DNA of 64,000 nucleotides from Lojkania enalia (taxonomy: Eukaryota; Ascomycota; Dothideomycetes; Pleosporales): assembly GCA_010094045.1 (NCBI GenBank), contig ML986711.1, forward strand, positions 47,806 through 111,805. The letters run 5' to 3'. The translations under genes were made by a program, and so were the position numbers. This document shows, piece by piece, positions 22,997 through 36,300 of this stretch; the first letter of the stretch is position 1; every line of letters starts with the position of its first letter. The notes beneath the pieces are model-generated. The model did not search any database. It had not been told where the DNA came from and saw only the letters and a list, made by a program, of their open reading frames with translations.

Positions 22997-25269
22997 AAAC
23001 GACAGGCCCGAAACATTAAGGTCTCTGCCAATGCAAAACTAACCTTCAAATACAGGGTAGGCGCGAATTAAATGCTGGAAATGATCCCAGTCTGCTTCGA
23101 TGAGGCGATACGTATTCGAAATTGATTATTACCATTAAGAATGGATAATCTACAGAATGCTGAAGGGAGAACAAGAATAGACCTCATTAAGTCGTGATGA
23201 GCATATAATAGGACGGAGAGGATAGTCGCTATGAACATTCTAGAGGCCCCAATGGTGTTTTATAGTGCACTCGACGATCCTTCTCATGAGAAATTAGATG
23301 TAGCCAAACAAAGGATTCCATAGGGTTGCTAACTTGGTCTGTTAAACCAAGACTCTCCTCGAAATAATATATCAGTGCATACCATGTACTGGAAGGGTTA
23401 TCTTTCCATAGTTTATGCCGATGACAAATGTCAATTCTAGCAAATCAGCCATAGTAGCTTATCGTGAAGCGGACCTCGTTTGATATAAAATATTCCCGCA
23501 GCAATCCACGAAGACCGAATATTTTATGAGACCTTCGGTACAGAACTTTGACAGAACATTGACAATTATAAGCTTAGCACGCCAGAGAACGCCGTGAATA
23601 CCGGAGCCTACATAATATCCCAACCCCCTGCAGGGCCACCGGCCTCAGCTTACAGGCTCAGATATGGTCTTTCATTTCTCCCCCGCTACCCTAACATTTC
23701 CCACACTAACCTCAAAGCAGCCAATTCTACGGCCCCACATATTCTCCAACTATTCAAAATCCTCTTTACTACGGCGCTCATATTTCCAAGGTTTCCCGTC
23801 TCGTAATTCATTAAATCGATCCTACGCTCATGGACCACGATCTGAGGCTTTCTCAACCCTTCTATTCGAGTAAGTACAAGACATGGTGCATCCCACGTGG
23901 ATACCTTATCGGAATTCTGGTCGGCTAGAGGGAGGGCATTGAAATCTGAAGTCCTGGTGTCACATGTTTCTACTATCCTATTATAGTTGGTCTGTTTTCA
24001 GGCCTATATAGTCTCGCCATCGCCAGCTTCTGCCGAAGCAGGCCACTTACCCTCCTTCAATACATCAATATTTGCCTCAGCAATTGATGTTCCCTGATAC
24101 GCGACACCTGGTACTCAATGCAACGCAACCGTAGGAAAAAGTTGATTTACGTCGACAAGCCCGTAGACACCATAGGATGAAGTAAGGCATATCTCATGGG
24201 TAAGATCCAATCCTTCAATCTAAGGATTCCGAGGAGCCCTTCGGAGCAAAAGTTTACGACGGTGATGACTGATAGGTGCATGGATGGGATGGCGGTGCAA
24301 AATTCGAGGAATGAAGATATGTTGCAGAACGTCAAAAGCGCTCTACGATAGAGGGCCTCGATGGTTCCCGAGTACCTTTATGCTTCTTAGAACCCTGTAG
24401 ATATATAACAACAGCAGGTGTTTAACTAATAGGGAGGACATAACTGACATTGTTCTGCAGGTTTGGAGCAGGGAAAGGATATCAATGTCCTCTCGAAGTA
24501 GGCGATTTCTTTTAGCGAGGCCCTTGCACCAACCATGTTTCCCGTATGAACATAGAGTTATAATTTTAGCACCCGAGGCAATGGTCCAGGGTTTTTGTTG
24601 AATCGAAATGGCTGAATGGTGCGATGCAGGCTGGTGAAAAGAACGATTATCTTTTCGTCCCCATACATGCTTCTTAGATAAGTCGCCGTAGCTTCGTGAG
24701 TTTTCCTATTAATAGTGATTGAGCTTGCTTGAAATATCGCATGGCAATATCCTATAGTCCATCAAGTATCCCCCCGTTTCAGCATTATCCTTCGGCTACG
24801 GGTTTTCCAGTTGTTGCCGTGACGGGATTTCCCCGACATTATCTATTTTCCCTACTTCTTTACCACCTAGATAATTCCTGCGGTCTATCTATTGAGCCCA
24901 GTCATGATTATTTATACAAAGGCGACGGCATTTTTACGACTATACTAGGCAGGACTTCATCTAAGTACCTCTCTCATATTCTTGAGGAATGTGTATTTCT
25001 TTCATCCTGCGATAATGGAACTTCGCCGTTATTGGCAGGTGCGATATCTCAGATTGCTGTCTAATGATTAGCCTTAGCTGTGCTACTTGACCAAACTAGA
25101 TCTAGAAGCAATTATGAGATTGATAATTTGGTATTTGAATTTGAAGTTGAGTTTACATTGGTCTCTATTTACCCTTGGTATCTAAACTTATTATTACCAC
25201 CAATGCTAGATGCCAAGGGCTCCCAAATGTCCCTTAGATCATGTATTAGAGTTCACACTCGGGCAACCC

Positions 25270-26930
25270 CTTGCTTTAGTATCTCTATCTACTGCCTTGT
25301 GCTTGGCGCTTGCTAAGCTCGGTATCAGCAATCTCCTCATCGTTTTCATACATGTCTTCCCCTCGCTTCTTATCCTTCTCGTCCTTCACTTCCTCTTTCC
25401 CAGCGTATGACGGTTTCATGTTTTCAAGCTCTTCAGGTTGAGCCTGCTCTCTCCCTTCTCCAGCATATGCCAGCTTTCTATCTTCATGCTGAGCCTATTC
25501 CGCTTTTTCTTTATCCATCTGCTCGCCCTCATATTCTTCTAGCACTACTCCAACACGGTCTAGCTCCCCTTAACAACTTCCGTGGCCGCCATCAAGCCAG
25601 CACCTGCCTAGCTCTCGCCCTCACCACTGCCCAACTACTTTTTCTCATATCCCATCCTGTTAAATAGACCTCTATGAAAAAATTTTGGACATAATTAGCC
25701 ATCTACATATCGCGCTCCACTTAATATTCAATCAGAACGCCTCTAGCGCCGATGAGATTCTACAGCTCAGCACATGCGCGGGGATTTTGAACAGTCCATG
25801 GTTTGTAGCCGAGGAGCTACGGTACCCAGAGATCAGTGAACCAAGCTTCCACAGTCTTAAAGCTGTGTATTGGATCTAAAAGGATGACGGGGCGATATGG
25901 GCCCCAAAGATATCAGCTAGCACCTCCATTCTATACATATCAGTTCCCTATTTCCGACATTTGCCAGTCTCGTGCCGAGGTTATATGCTTCAGAGAATAG
26001 TGCCAATTTGATGTTCATTATGAGGGACTCTCGGAGCTGTAGTTGCCGTCCGCTTTCTATGTGGGAAAAGCTCAAATGGATAATTTGGATAAATATAAGT
26101 TCGAGGGATGAGTCGCCGCGAAACTTAAGCCGCTCGTAATTGTTTTCATCCGTATTGCCTCGAGAACCTCAGATGCCCTAGCTCAAGTTTGCGCAGCGGT
26201 GGGTGAAAACAACTTCTTCAAGAGGGGGCTCGGTGATTGGAGACAGGGTGGCAGTTTGAACGATTGCTTGATCAAGCAGCCAACTCATCGAGGCACAACA
26301 TGATCGTTTTCTCGGGTCGCTTCTCGTCGAAGTCTCGCATAGCGCTGGAATTCAATGCCTTGTCAGCGTAGGCGGAAAGGAGTTTCTGCAGCCCTCGAGT
26401 GTGGCGTAAGATATCTCGATCTCTGGCAGGGCCGACTTCTCGCTACACTTGTTGGCTCAAGAGCGCGAGGCCTGTCTGCATCCCCTCGGCTGCATACTTG
26501 GATGCCCGGCTGCTCTTCAGATCCGGAAGCTGTAAAAGCTCTGCAAGGGCGGCTCTCTGGTCGTTCGGATATCGGTTATCGTTGAGGTTAAGGTTAAGGT
26601 TGCGGCCTTGTCGTGCCAGCGCGAGTCGGTGTGTCTAGGTTGGGAAAGAGCTGAGGCGAAATTCCCCTCAGGTCCGTAACCTCCAGATTAACATCGAAGA
26701 AATATCTTTCTTCAGCCATGTTCAGGAATCTAGACGGAGCAGGAATTCCAGCCCCCTGAATGCGCCATATGCTCATTTCTGAATAAAACCTGCAGAAACA
26801 GACTCCCCAGAAGAAAACCGAAAGCCATCAGAGCCGTCGAGGCATTTCTTGAACGGTACAGATGGCTTACCATCCAGTGACTGAGAGACGATATAGTATG
26901 TTGCACTACGCTTAGCAACCGATCAATTCA
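25270..26930 (-). pseudogene. Possible eroded minus-strand gene, unidentified
   Basis: On the minus strand a frame from an ATG at 25592 runs about 105 codons to about 25270 with a single internal TAG (25495-25497, likely a former CAG). It encodes a very acidic/lysine-rich stretch with two similar 'Y-A-G-E/K' units. Further upstream, 26350-26600 and 26594-26918 keep shorter frames in different phases, one with a hydrophobic segment. The pieces may belong to one decayed gene or be chance. I recognise no family. Confidence 0.2.
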
Positions 26931-27395
26931 CAAATACTGATTAATGTAGGGCTTTGACTGTGAAGCAAATGGACAATCTGAGAACCCTTGACGCCAGGCT
27001 AGACAGATCAATAGTATTTGAATTCCGCATGTCGCCGAATTTTTTTAATCTGAACCATGCTCTTCAGCCTTAATACGGGGTTTGCAGATAACCTTTGACA
27101 AGGCTACCTTGCACGTGATTGACTGTAGCTAAGTAATATGTCGAGACATCCCCCCACTACGGAACAAGTACAGCCATCGTTCCACCCTCGTCCTAGTAGC
27201 TCTAATCTGTATTCGGTGGTTTTATCGCTCCCTTTTACCTCATCATTCAAACGAAAACGCACTAGACGGAGCAAGTCTTGGGTCGTCAACCATCACTTCG
27301 GTCTAGCGAGATTGGCGCGCCATAACGGTGTAGCGTCGGCCTTATCCTGCAGTGTTCCTATGCCGCTTCTTGCACCATCTCCCCACCCTAGAGTC

Positions 27396-29173
27396 ATGGC
27401 CCAGTCGATGCTATATTCGTGGCCTACTTTTGTTTTTGCACTTTTTATTGCTGTGCTCGGCCACTTTCTTTACAGTGGCTATGTCTCGCGATCTCGTGTC
27501 AATCGCCTTCGCCGCGCAGGCCTAGTATGGCCTCCGTTATTATTACATACATACCTAACCGCTGACTTGCCCAGCCAATGCCCCAATGGAATTGGGTCAC
27601 GGGACATCTACTTGTTTTTAAGCATCATCTGTCACGATATCCCTCCGATACATTCGTGAGTGTCATCATTGCCGACATGGCTCGTCAATTCCCCACCGAA
27701 CTATTCTATCTCGATTTGTGGCCCTTTCTCGACCCAGCTTTGATCGTGTGCAGTCCTGAGGCGGCTACGCAAGTGTCAAATACCCTCAATCTTCCGAAAC
27801 CAAGGCTCTACAAGACGATAATAGACCCAATCACGGGGGGTCCCAATATTCTCACAACGAATGGCAAAGAATGGAAATATTGGCGTTCATTGCTGAATCC
27901 GGGCTTCGCTTCTGCACACATGCTGGATCAAGTCTCAGCTATCGTTGACTCTGTGGAGATATTCTGCGACCAGCTTCGTAAGAGAGGAGATGTTTTCCGC
28001 CTCGAAGACGTTTCTACCCGGCTGACTGTGGATATCATCATGAAGGTAGTACTGTAAGACTCCTGCGCGTTCCCCTTACGAACGAAGACTCATGAAAAAA
28101 AAAAAAGCGACCTTGATCTCGACTACTTACGTGTCTCCCATCCACTTGCAGATGCTCTTCTGAAAATGATCTCTTGGAGCTCATTTGGTAATCCATTTTA
28201 TAGATTCCACCCTATACGGCCGTTCATAATCAAATACTACGGCAATGTGATGCAGCGAATTGTTCTGAAGGAACTCAATAAGCGATTTGAGGAATACACG
28301 CATAGAAAGTGGGGTTCATCTATTGACTCAGGCAGCGACGTGAAATCCAAGTCGGTCATGGCCCTTACGGTCGAATCTTATAAGACTGATAAGGAAGGGA
28401 AGATCTCGAAATTGGACAGCCACTTCGCAACCTTTGCTAGTCATCAAGTTCGCCTCTTCTTATTTGCAGGCCACGACACAACCACTAGCGTCCTAGTCTA
28501 CGTCTACCATATGTTACACGAGCATCCAGAGGCGCTAGCTCGCGTACGCAAAGAGCATTCGAAGGTCTTCGGGACAGACCCTAGATTTGCTGCACCAAAG
28601 CTACGCGACTCTCCAGCTTTACTCAACCAGATACCCTATACCCTTGCAGTCATCAAGGAAACTATGCGACTCTACCCACCTTCAGGCGCGCTACGCGAAG
28701 GCGTTCCTGGAGCCTGCCTTTCCGATCTAAACGGTACGCAATACCCGACTAACGGATGCATCGTGTCGCAGCTACACTATGCCATCCACTACAATTCACG
28801 AGTGTGGCCACACGCGAAAAGCTTCCTTCCAGAGCGATGGCTTGTCGATGCCAAGCACGAACTTTACCCACCACCTGGCGCTTTCCGATCGTTTGAGCAA
28901 GGACCGCGTAACTGCATAGGGCAGACATTGTCATTTCTTGAGCTACGAATTGCACTCGTGATGACGGTCCGCATATTTCGAATTCGGCCTGCATATGAGG
29001 AATGGGATGGCCTGAAAGAAGAGAGGTGGATAAAAAGGGTTCTCAAGAAATATGGGTTTGCGCGTGATGAGAAGAGTTCAATCAATGGTGAGAGGGCATA
29101 TCAGGTTGAAAAAGGTGGCGCGCATCCAAAGGATGGATATCCATGCAAGATAGAGCTGTTGGAGACGGCTTAA
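27396..29173 (+). CDS. Cytochrome P450 monooxygenase
   Basis: Three exons (27396-27524, 27575-28053, 28108-29173) give 557 aa, a normal fungal P450 length. Intron 1 is 50 nt. Intron 2 is 54 nt, and its acceptor AG follows an A12 run. The start chosen (MAQSMLYSW...) places an N-terminal ER anchor at about 5-30; an upstream in-frame ATG at 27138 would add an implausible basic extension. Landmarks: 'ITGGPN' and 'W-K-Y-W-R-S-L-L-N-P-G-F' (C helix), I helix 'AGHDTT' near 323-328, K helix E387-x-x-R390, 'FLPERW', and heme loop 'F-x-x-F-E-Q-G-P-R-N-C-I-G' with Cys472. The style resembles CYPs of fungal secondary metabolism (sterigmatocystin VerB/StcS-like), but the substrate is unknown and no backbone synthase is nearby. 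Confidence 0.9.
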
Positions 29174-29750
29174 TCGGGTCCAAATAACCGCGATGCGGAA
29201 TCGTCGGGATTTCCGCACTCCAGAAATCCTCCGAAGGACTCTACAAGCGATGTGAAAGTCTATGTGCTAAGTTAGAAACGCTTCTAGTGCAGGTCAGCCA
29301 TTATCGACATATACATCTCGGACACCGAAAAAGGGGCACTATAGCGTGGATAGCAATTTTACGATCATTATTGGCCTGCTTTTCAATCAATTTGTCTAGC
29401 ACCATAAGCTCGCGTGGGGCCATGTGCTATCCCAAGACCCTTGGAAGCCTCGAATCCGCCCTCAGGAAGCCATGGCAGCTTATGGCACCAACACAATTCG
29501 TGGTTCTGATCGCCATGGCCCCATGTGGCGCCTCGTTTTCGTTTTAGCCCCCGTGTGCTAACTTCGCATATCTAAAGCCTCCTCCGACAGTGTTATCGTT
29601 CCGCGCGAAAGCCCATCTGGTCATAATTGACGCGAAGCAAAGCAAACACGCTGATGCAATGACCTGAACTCACATTCATCAAGAGTGTGCTCCGTATAAC
29701 GTCTTAGCGCCTTTTTACATTCATTCTAATCACGCAACAGCTGCAGCAAC
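29174..29750. other. Intergenic, nothing recognised
   Basis: Terminator of the P450 and promoter of the SAT4-type gene must lie here. No motif stands out. Confidence 0.5.
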
Positions 29751-31186
29751 ATGGATGGCTCTCTGGATATTCCAGAGTCGTTACTACCTCTTGTTGCCAA
29801 TTTTCCTCTTATGCAACCACCTCCTGTAAGACAACCACACTATCCCAGGGTATGCATATCATTAACACACCAATTCAAGGGGGTGAAATCAGATCCAAGA
29901 AATCGCAAATTTCAGGGCCAACCAGTCCTAATTTCAGCAACTATCTGCTTCCCTATTATTGTGATTTTTGGTCTCTTGAGGGTATATGGGAAGCATCAGC
30001 TTTTAAAAAAGTGGGGAGCTTTGGATGATTGTACGGCAAACGAATTCGATTTTAGTCTAAGCTAATACCAATTCAGATGCCTTTGTTGTGAGCTTTGTAG
30101 GCGCTGACCAGCCATTTATTCATGTGTTTGCACTAATATGAGAAAGATCACGGGCGTAGCCGTGATGGCCATGAACATTAGCTGTGCGGCCCCATCCTGC
30201 ACCGCGTCAAACTCACTCTAACAATCGATAGTCACTTACTCCGGCGCATTCGGCTACCATATGTGGGATATTACGGTAGGAGACCTTACGAAGTCCGCAT
30301 TAATGGTACGTACTACATCTCCCATTCTCATCAACTTCTCATGAGCAGTCATTTCTAATTAATGTCATTCAGCAATCACTCATTCTCCCTTCCTTAACGG
30401 CACTTGTGCTATGGATAATCAAGTTCTCTCTCTTCTGTCTAATTCTCAACTCCTTCCGTCCAGTAACCTGGCTCCGCCGCCTCTGCTATGTCGGCATAGT
30501 CGGTACACTCCCTGTGCACATCGCCGGCGCCATCATCTACGCCGTTGGCTGTGGCCCCAGAGGTGGGTACGGTCGTGCATCGCTCATGGCCGGATTAGCG
30601 CGGTGTCGCGGTCCGGGTGGGCTAGTCATGACATATAACGTGGCCCAGGGAGCTTTCCACGTGTTTAGCGACTTTTACCTCTTGCTTATCCCTATTCCAG
30701 CCATTTTAAAGCTGCATCTTCCGAGGCGCAAGAAGATTGGCGTCTTCCTAATCTTCTTTTCCGGTTTTGCAGCGTGCGTTATGAGTATTGTCGCGCTTAT
30801 ATATAGGATCCGATGTTTCAAAGAGGCCGACACTATTTATCTTCAGATCTTCGTATTAACAGTTACGTGAGTCATCCCTAGTCGGATGTTCATTCTCGGA
30901 GCTTGTGATCATTGACATCAATTATAGGAATATTGAGATGGCAGTCGGTATTGCGATTCCCTGCATGGGCCCGGCTGCGAAGACAGTCCAGCACTTCTAT
31001 ACTACAATTAAGCTAAAGTATGGGCTTATTGACAGTGAGAAAGAAAGTGTTACAATAGGAAGCGGCGGGGTACGTCAACCGAACGGAGCAAGTCCTGGTG
31101 CAAATGGCGCCACTTACGGCCAGAGTGAAGCGATCAATAGGATCACGATGGATTGGCCCGTGAGATTGCATGGACCTGACTCATGA
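29751..31186 (+). CDS. SAT4/fungal rhodopsin-domain integral membrane protein
   Basis: My model has seven exons: 29751-29825, 29916-30030, 30077-30096, a 13-nt microexon at about 30152-30164, 30232-30305, 30373-30866 and 30928-31186, giving 349 aa. The frame is kept at every junction. The splice at 30030/30077 recreates the family 'D-D-Y' after the first helix. Later landmarks are 'GAFGYHMWDIT', 'SLFCLILN', 'FHVFSDFYLLLIPIP', 'RRKKIGVFLIFF' and 'NIEMAVGIAIPCMGP'. These match the seven-helix SAT4/rhodopsin-like family common in Pezizomycotina. The C-terminal tail is Gly/Asn-rich. Function is unknown in nearly all members. The microexon and the short third exon are the weakest parts; RNA data could change them. 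Confidence 0.75.
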
Positions 31187-31491
31187 CACTATTCTCACGG
31201 CCTAATAATCACGAATTAAAACAAATGGACACTGGATGATCGATTTCATTTCTAGAAACAACAAAAGGACTCCGCCAGCATGTCTTGTAAGAATGGGAGA
31301 TAATGATAGTGGAGACCGACTTCACATAAGCAAATAAATTGTATTGTAATTTACCTTTTTGGAACAAATAGGCACGGCATTCATTGCAACTTAGTGCGTT
31401 GAAGCGCCAAAATATTGCATGCAAAGACCATCCGTTCCATTATTCAAAATCTAATAGTATCTCATGAGACACTCCACTCATTTCTAGATCA

Positions 31492-32471
31492 CTACAAGCT
31501 ATCAAATACTTTCACAGCCTCCTTAGCCGTACTCGTCGCGCTCTGTGGATTCATCCCAGTAACAAGCCGCCCATCAGTCACATTGAAATCATCCCACACC
31601 CCGGCCGATCTAGTATCTATGCACTTCCCATTAGCAAATGTCTGCATAGGAATGAGGAGAGGGGAAAGTATACATTTTGCCCCTAATTTCTGGGCAATCT
31701 CGTCAACAAGCAGCTCGTTCCACGATCGAAGAGTGGACATCAACTTCATTTCTTCTTCAGCCTGGGTAGTGAACCCGGTGATGGTTTTGCCTTCAATAAT
31801 CGGTTTCCCAGTAGCAGGGTCGTTGAGATCGGGGAAGATAGCAGGTCCGTGACAGCTATATGCTTCAGCATCCGATGCTATATTAACTCATTGTCGCTAT
31901 AAGACAATTATCGGGGGTAAGTATGCCTACACAGCTGACACAACTCCGCCATTCTCCCATATCTTCGCCGCGATGGCTTTCAAGCCCTTCGCATGCGGAT
32001 AGTCGATTAAAGCTGCGTGCCCCGCCGAAGCGAAGAAAAGTCCGTACTAGTCGCTATCAGCATATATGCCTTGAACCATTCATCACTTTGCTAAGATCAA
32101 GTAGCCTCTCAACTACTCGAATGTTTGTTCGCATAATTTTGTGGTCAAGCAGGACTCACCTGGCTCCCATCAACATCCCCGGCCTTCAACCCCCCATCCA
32201 ACTTCGCCCTAAACTCCGAGTTCACATTATCATACTGCCTCCTCTCCTCATCTGTCAAGAACCCCGGCTGCAAGCTTAGCCAATCAGCAATGTATTCACC
32301 TTTCTCGGAGGCGATGTCGACTTCGAATCCCGCGGCTTTGAGCACATTGAAAGGGTGGAGCGCCTCGCCAATAAAGACCCCCGTGATATGGCCTCCAGCG
32401 CCGTCGGCACCGGGGAAGAGATTAGTATGGGCGGACGTCATAGCAATGAGAGCGCGGCGGGGGAGAGGCAT
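31492..32471 (-). CDS. DJ-1/PfpI-family glyoxalase III-like protein (Hsp31 type)
   Basis: Three exons (32471-32160, 32046-31931, 31855-31492) give 263 aa. The introns are 113 and 75 nt; the second splits the codon before the catalytic Cys. The nucleophile elbow is 'A-V-C-H-G-P-A' with Cys144. The acidic partner region '[11 protein letters not shown]' and the block '[19 protein letters not shown]' match Hsp31-like class I glutamine-amidotransferase-fold enzymes. These convert methylglyoxal to lactate without glutathione, or act as chaperone/deglycase-like stress proteins in the cytosol. The C-terminus ends in '[15 protein letters not shown]', typical of the family. Likely intact; it is on the opposite strand to, and convergent with, the SAT4-type gene. 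Confidence 0.9.
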
Positions 32472-33326
32472 TGTTATTACTTTACAAGGCGATATACGAC
32501 GGATATTAAAGCGCTATACTAGCTTCGAAATCTAAGGCGCTAGGAGACAGTAGATTTATATATGCGGGTTTCAACCATTGCTCAGCTGAAGAGACGCTGT
32601 CTTTATATGAACGAGCAAATGCATTCGGCAAGATAATTATCCCATTCGCAGGGGGACTTGAGCAGACAATGCAGTGCGATCAGTCAGCATCGTATCGTAT
32701 AGCGCATTTGACGAACTAGCTATTGACGATGAGGGCGGCCAGTGATGATTGGGGCGGATTCGTATACTATGCCGGTTTGGTGCATGCTTGCAGGAGGGCT
32801 CGCATATGTCGTGCCTCATACCAAAACACACAATCATTCTACAGCAATCGGTGTCTACATTGATACTACGTGTTTAACTAGTAGAGTATCTTGTATCTAT
32901 TTCGCCGCAACTGTTAATGAAGAAAATTATCTATGGGCCCAGATTAACTTTGTGCTGGACACAGTTCATATGCTAATGTCAAGTCAGCCAAAGCCGATGA
33001 AAAAAATATGCCATACATGGATTCCCACGTAACCTTCAACGTGGCCAGTTAGCAGTTGTAGCCACATCGTTTCATAATGCATGTAGAAGTAATGGTTCAC
33101 TATTGTTGGCATGATACATCAAATACTAATCCAAAATCTTTACGCGGCGAGAACATGCCACCACCGTCCAGTAATCTTTAAGGCCTCGGAGATATGCAGT
33201 CAAGCAGCACGCTTCACCTCATCATTACTTCCACTCAAGATTCAAGTCCCATTAATTCACATCACATTGCCCAATCTACTCACACGTACTGTATCCAACG
33301 TTTGCCATCCTCTCGTGCTTCACCCC
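32472..33326. other. Intergenic, nothing recognised
   Basis: Lies between the start of the DJ-1 gene and the 3' end of the Trm3-like gene, both on the minus strand. Short frames here show no motif. Confidence 0.5.
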
Positions 33327-36300
33327 CTACGAAGTCCCACCCCACTCCCTCCACCACTCAAAAGCCACAATCCCCGCGGCAGTCTGCACATTCAAACTCC
33401 TAGTTACGCCCACGGTCCTAATCTCCACACATCGATCCACAACGGCCAGAACCTCGGGATTTACGCCGCCCTTTTCGCTTCCCAGGACCAGGACGCACTT
33501 CTTCGGCAACATCCCTACACTCTCATAGCCTCTCTCCTTCGTAGAGTTAGATTCCCCTAGAATTCCTGAACGATCAGTTTGCTCAACTGCTACAACTTCG
33601 TAGCCCTGCCTTTTGAGGGCAATGAGAAATGCAGGAATCGAGGCGGGTTTGAGCTCTTTGATGGGGAGGTGTTTGTAGGATGTTACAGCTGTGCTCTGAA
33701 AATCCTTCGCGGTTAAATGCGTAAGTGAGCTGATGTAGAGGCATTCCAGACCAAAAGATTCCGAAATTCTACTCAGACCGCCAAGATTTGTTGGATTATC
33801 AATCAACGAGGCGACCAGGACAACAGAAGCTGGTCGCTTGAGGCTCGCGTTAGGAAGGTCGGTAGAAGGTATGAGCGAGGACAAGTCGAAGCCAGACTTC
33901 GTTTGGAAAGGACCTATTCTGTCGTTGTTGAACTCGCCTTTTGCGTCGTGGTTACGAGTGAGATCTTCATGTGGAGCAATAAGGAGGCCGTATTTTGGAT
34001 GACCAAGCGGAATGCTGGGAGGTGGTGACTCGACTCCAGCCTTCATGTCATCCTCCTGAAGTCTCACAAAGTCTTCATATGCAACCATTTCCCGCTCAGG
34101 AGTCTCAAGGCGCAAGTAGTCTCCTTGGAAGATGTTGAAAATAGTGAAATCTTGGACGACATTGAGCTTGAGAGTTCTAATAGTGAACGCACCAGCATTA
34201 AACCTATCAAGTGTGCGAATATAATCGTTGAGAGCCTGGAACGCAGAGTTCTCGACAATACTCTTCCAACCCTTTTGCACAGCAAGGTCCCAAATGATTG
34301 GAAATGAGAAATGAGCCTCATGCCTGACTTGAACTTTTGAGCTGGCAGAAAATGGGATTAGGTGTAGCATAAGTTGAAGAGCAAACTCTTCCGAATCTAT
34401 CAACGGAGCAACGAGAATAGCCAACTTTATTAGCGATGCGACTAACCGAGGGTCGGCGTCATTTGACTTTGACAAGTAGATAAGGATACGTGGTGCAAGG
34501 TGCTTGTGCCGATAGTAGATGCGGCTAATGATCCACTCCAGGAGATATCGATACCGGGGCCAGGGTTCGAGGATCAGGGCTCTCCGGAATGAGTCCAAGT
34601 ACCATTCCGCATCCGAATCAGAAATGCATATTTCCGAGAGAACTAACATAATCTGAAGTTGGAACGCGTTTTTCCATTTGGTGATGATGGGAATTGGGGC
34701 CTTTTGGGTTTGCCACGGCTCAATTAGGCGCCGCAATACACGTTTCGTGAGGTCGGCCTGATCCGCTGGAAAATGAGCTAGAAGATCGATGAGATTGGCG
34801 TAAGCGTGCCATTCGCGCCTCCCATAGTAGAAGTCATATGTCCGATGTGGAATGTATCGTTGAAGTGTCTCTGCCGCTGAAGCTTCGAAGAGGAGTTCTT
34901 TCTTTGGCAGCGGTGGCTTTTCGATGTACTGAACAAGAAGTTCTTCCAAGGGAAGGATGGTGACTACCTTAGGTTGTGAGAAGCACGCCTTCCGAAGTGA
35001 CTCTAATAAAATAGAAAGGAGATAGGTCCTTGTTTCTCCTAATTTTCGCAGACGGTCCACAGCCTTGACATACAATTTGGTAAGAGGTGGCTCCTCGTTT
35101 ACCGTGGCGTCGTCCAAGCTATGCTTAACGAGTACTTGAAGACAACATGGATGGAAAATGAGCGAAGGTAGTTTGATGACAACTAGTCGACGAAACTCCT
35201 GCCTCTCTGCCTCGTCCCAGAGTGCTTCTAACACGGTATACAGCTCGCCAAGCTCGGGTTCGTACTCATCCAGAATAATGCTCACTTCATCACAAGCGGT
35301 TTCAAACCTAGAGTCCTGGATTGACATGTGTTGAGTATGCTCAAGACGGAGAATAAAGACCTGTAATGGCGTACCCTTTTCCATAAGTTCGGGAATAGTT
35401 TGGTCTCCAGTTCCTTCGATCGGATCCATTGCGTGAGCGATTAGAAGCCGCTCAAATCTCAGCATGAGATCATTAAAGCCAGGAACCTGCGCTGAAAACG
35501 ACGGGCATTCTTTGCAGAACTCCGCGCACATTACGGTGCAGAAATCACCAGCAATCTCTGGTAAGCCCGTCAAGCGCGAAATTTGAACGACAAGTTCTAG
35601 ATCAGAAGGCTCAAGATCAGCAAAAGTAGAGCGCACCCGAAACCCGTTAAGGAGGCCTTCGAGCAAATAAAGGACAGAATGTGAGAACAGCTTCCCTCCT
35701 CGGTCCAAGACAGACTGCAAGACGTTGACGAGCAGCAATCGTCGGTCTAGTGCAGTAGGGAGCATTAAGATAAACTTAGTCAACATATCCACGAGCGCAT
35801 TGCCATGGGCACATATTGTGATCTCCCGAGTTGACGAAAGAGAAGAGGTGAAAAGAGTACCTTGCGTCGCCCAGGGGAGGAACCCATCAACAAGAAATTT
35901 ATCCCCCTCAGTTGCATGGTCCACAACTACGCCCTGCTCCTTAGCGACAAACTCCATATACCAACGCCCGATTAGTTTACGGACACCGTCCTGCATTTTT
36001 GGGTCTAGCGCAGCGGAAATAAGCGTCTTCACCCAGCCTGAAGCAATAAGGGCACCAGGTCCTAGGAGCTTGGTCAACTCTGGCAAACATGCCTGTACCT
36101 GATTGGGGTATCGATCGAGGACTATAGTTTCAAATAAGACGCTATATTTCTCGTACTGCCTTTCGTATTCGCGGCGACGGCTTACATCTAGCATCATATC
36201 TGGCGCATCAATACTTTGCCGCACAAGCGACAAAGACCGGCGGAGTATTCCAATACAATATTTGCGTTGCTCGGCAAACCCTTTCAAAAGTCCCCTACGA

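Larger units (their letters stand above)
22328..27395. other. 5 kb gene-poor gap
   Basis: No intact gene found. It holds the inverted copy of the LTR-like repeat (22837-22996) and a possible eroded minus-strand gene (about 25270-26930). Composition is moderate and not RIPed. Short open frames such as 22653-22865, 23594-23873 and 24729-25064 show no family motif. Confidence 0.5.

Noticed and set aside
26581..26605. GGTTAA-like short tandem units, possible internal telomere repeat
   Set aside because: Only about three imperfect units and not the TTAGGG of filamentous fungi.
27138..27395. Upstream in-frame ATG for the P450
   Set aside because: Would add 86 residues of basic, low-hydrophobicity sequence before the ER anchor, unlike P450s.
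27396..32471. P450, SAT4-type and DJ-1 genes as a secondary-metabolite cluster
   Set aside because: No polyketide, peptide or terpene synthase nearby; adjacency alone is not enough.
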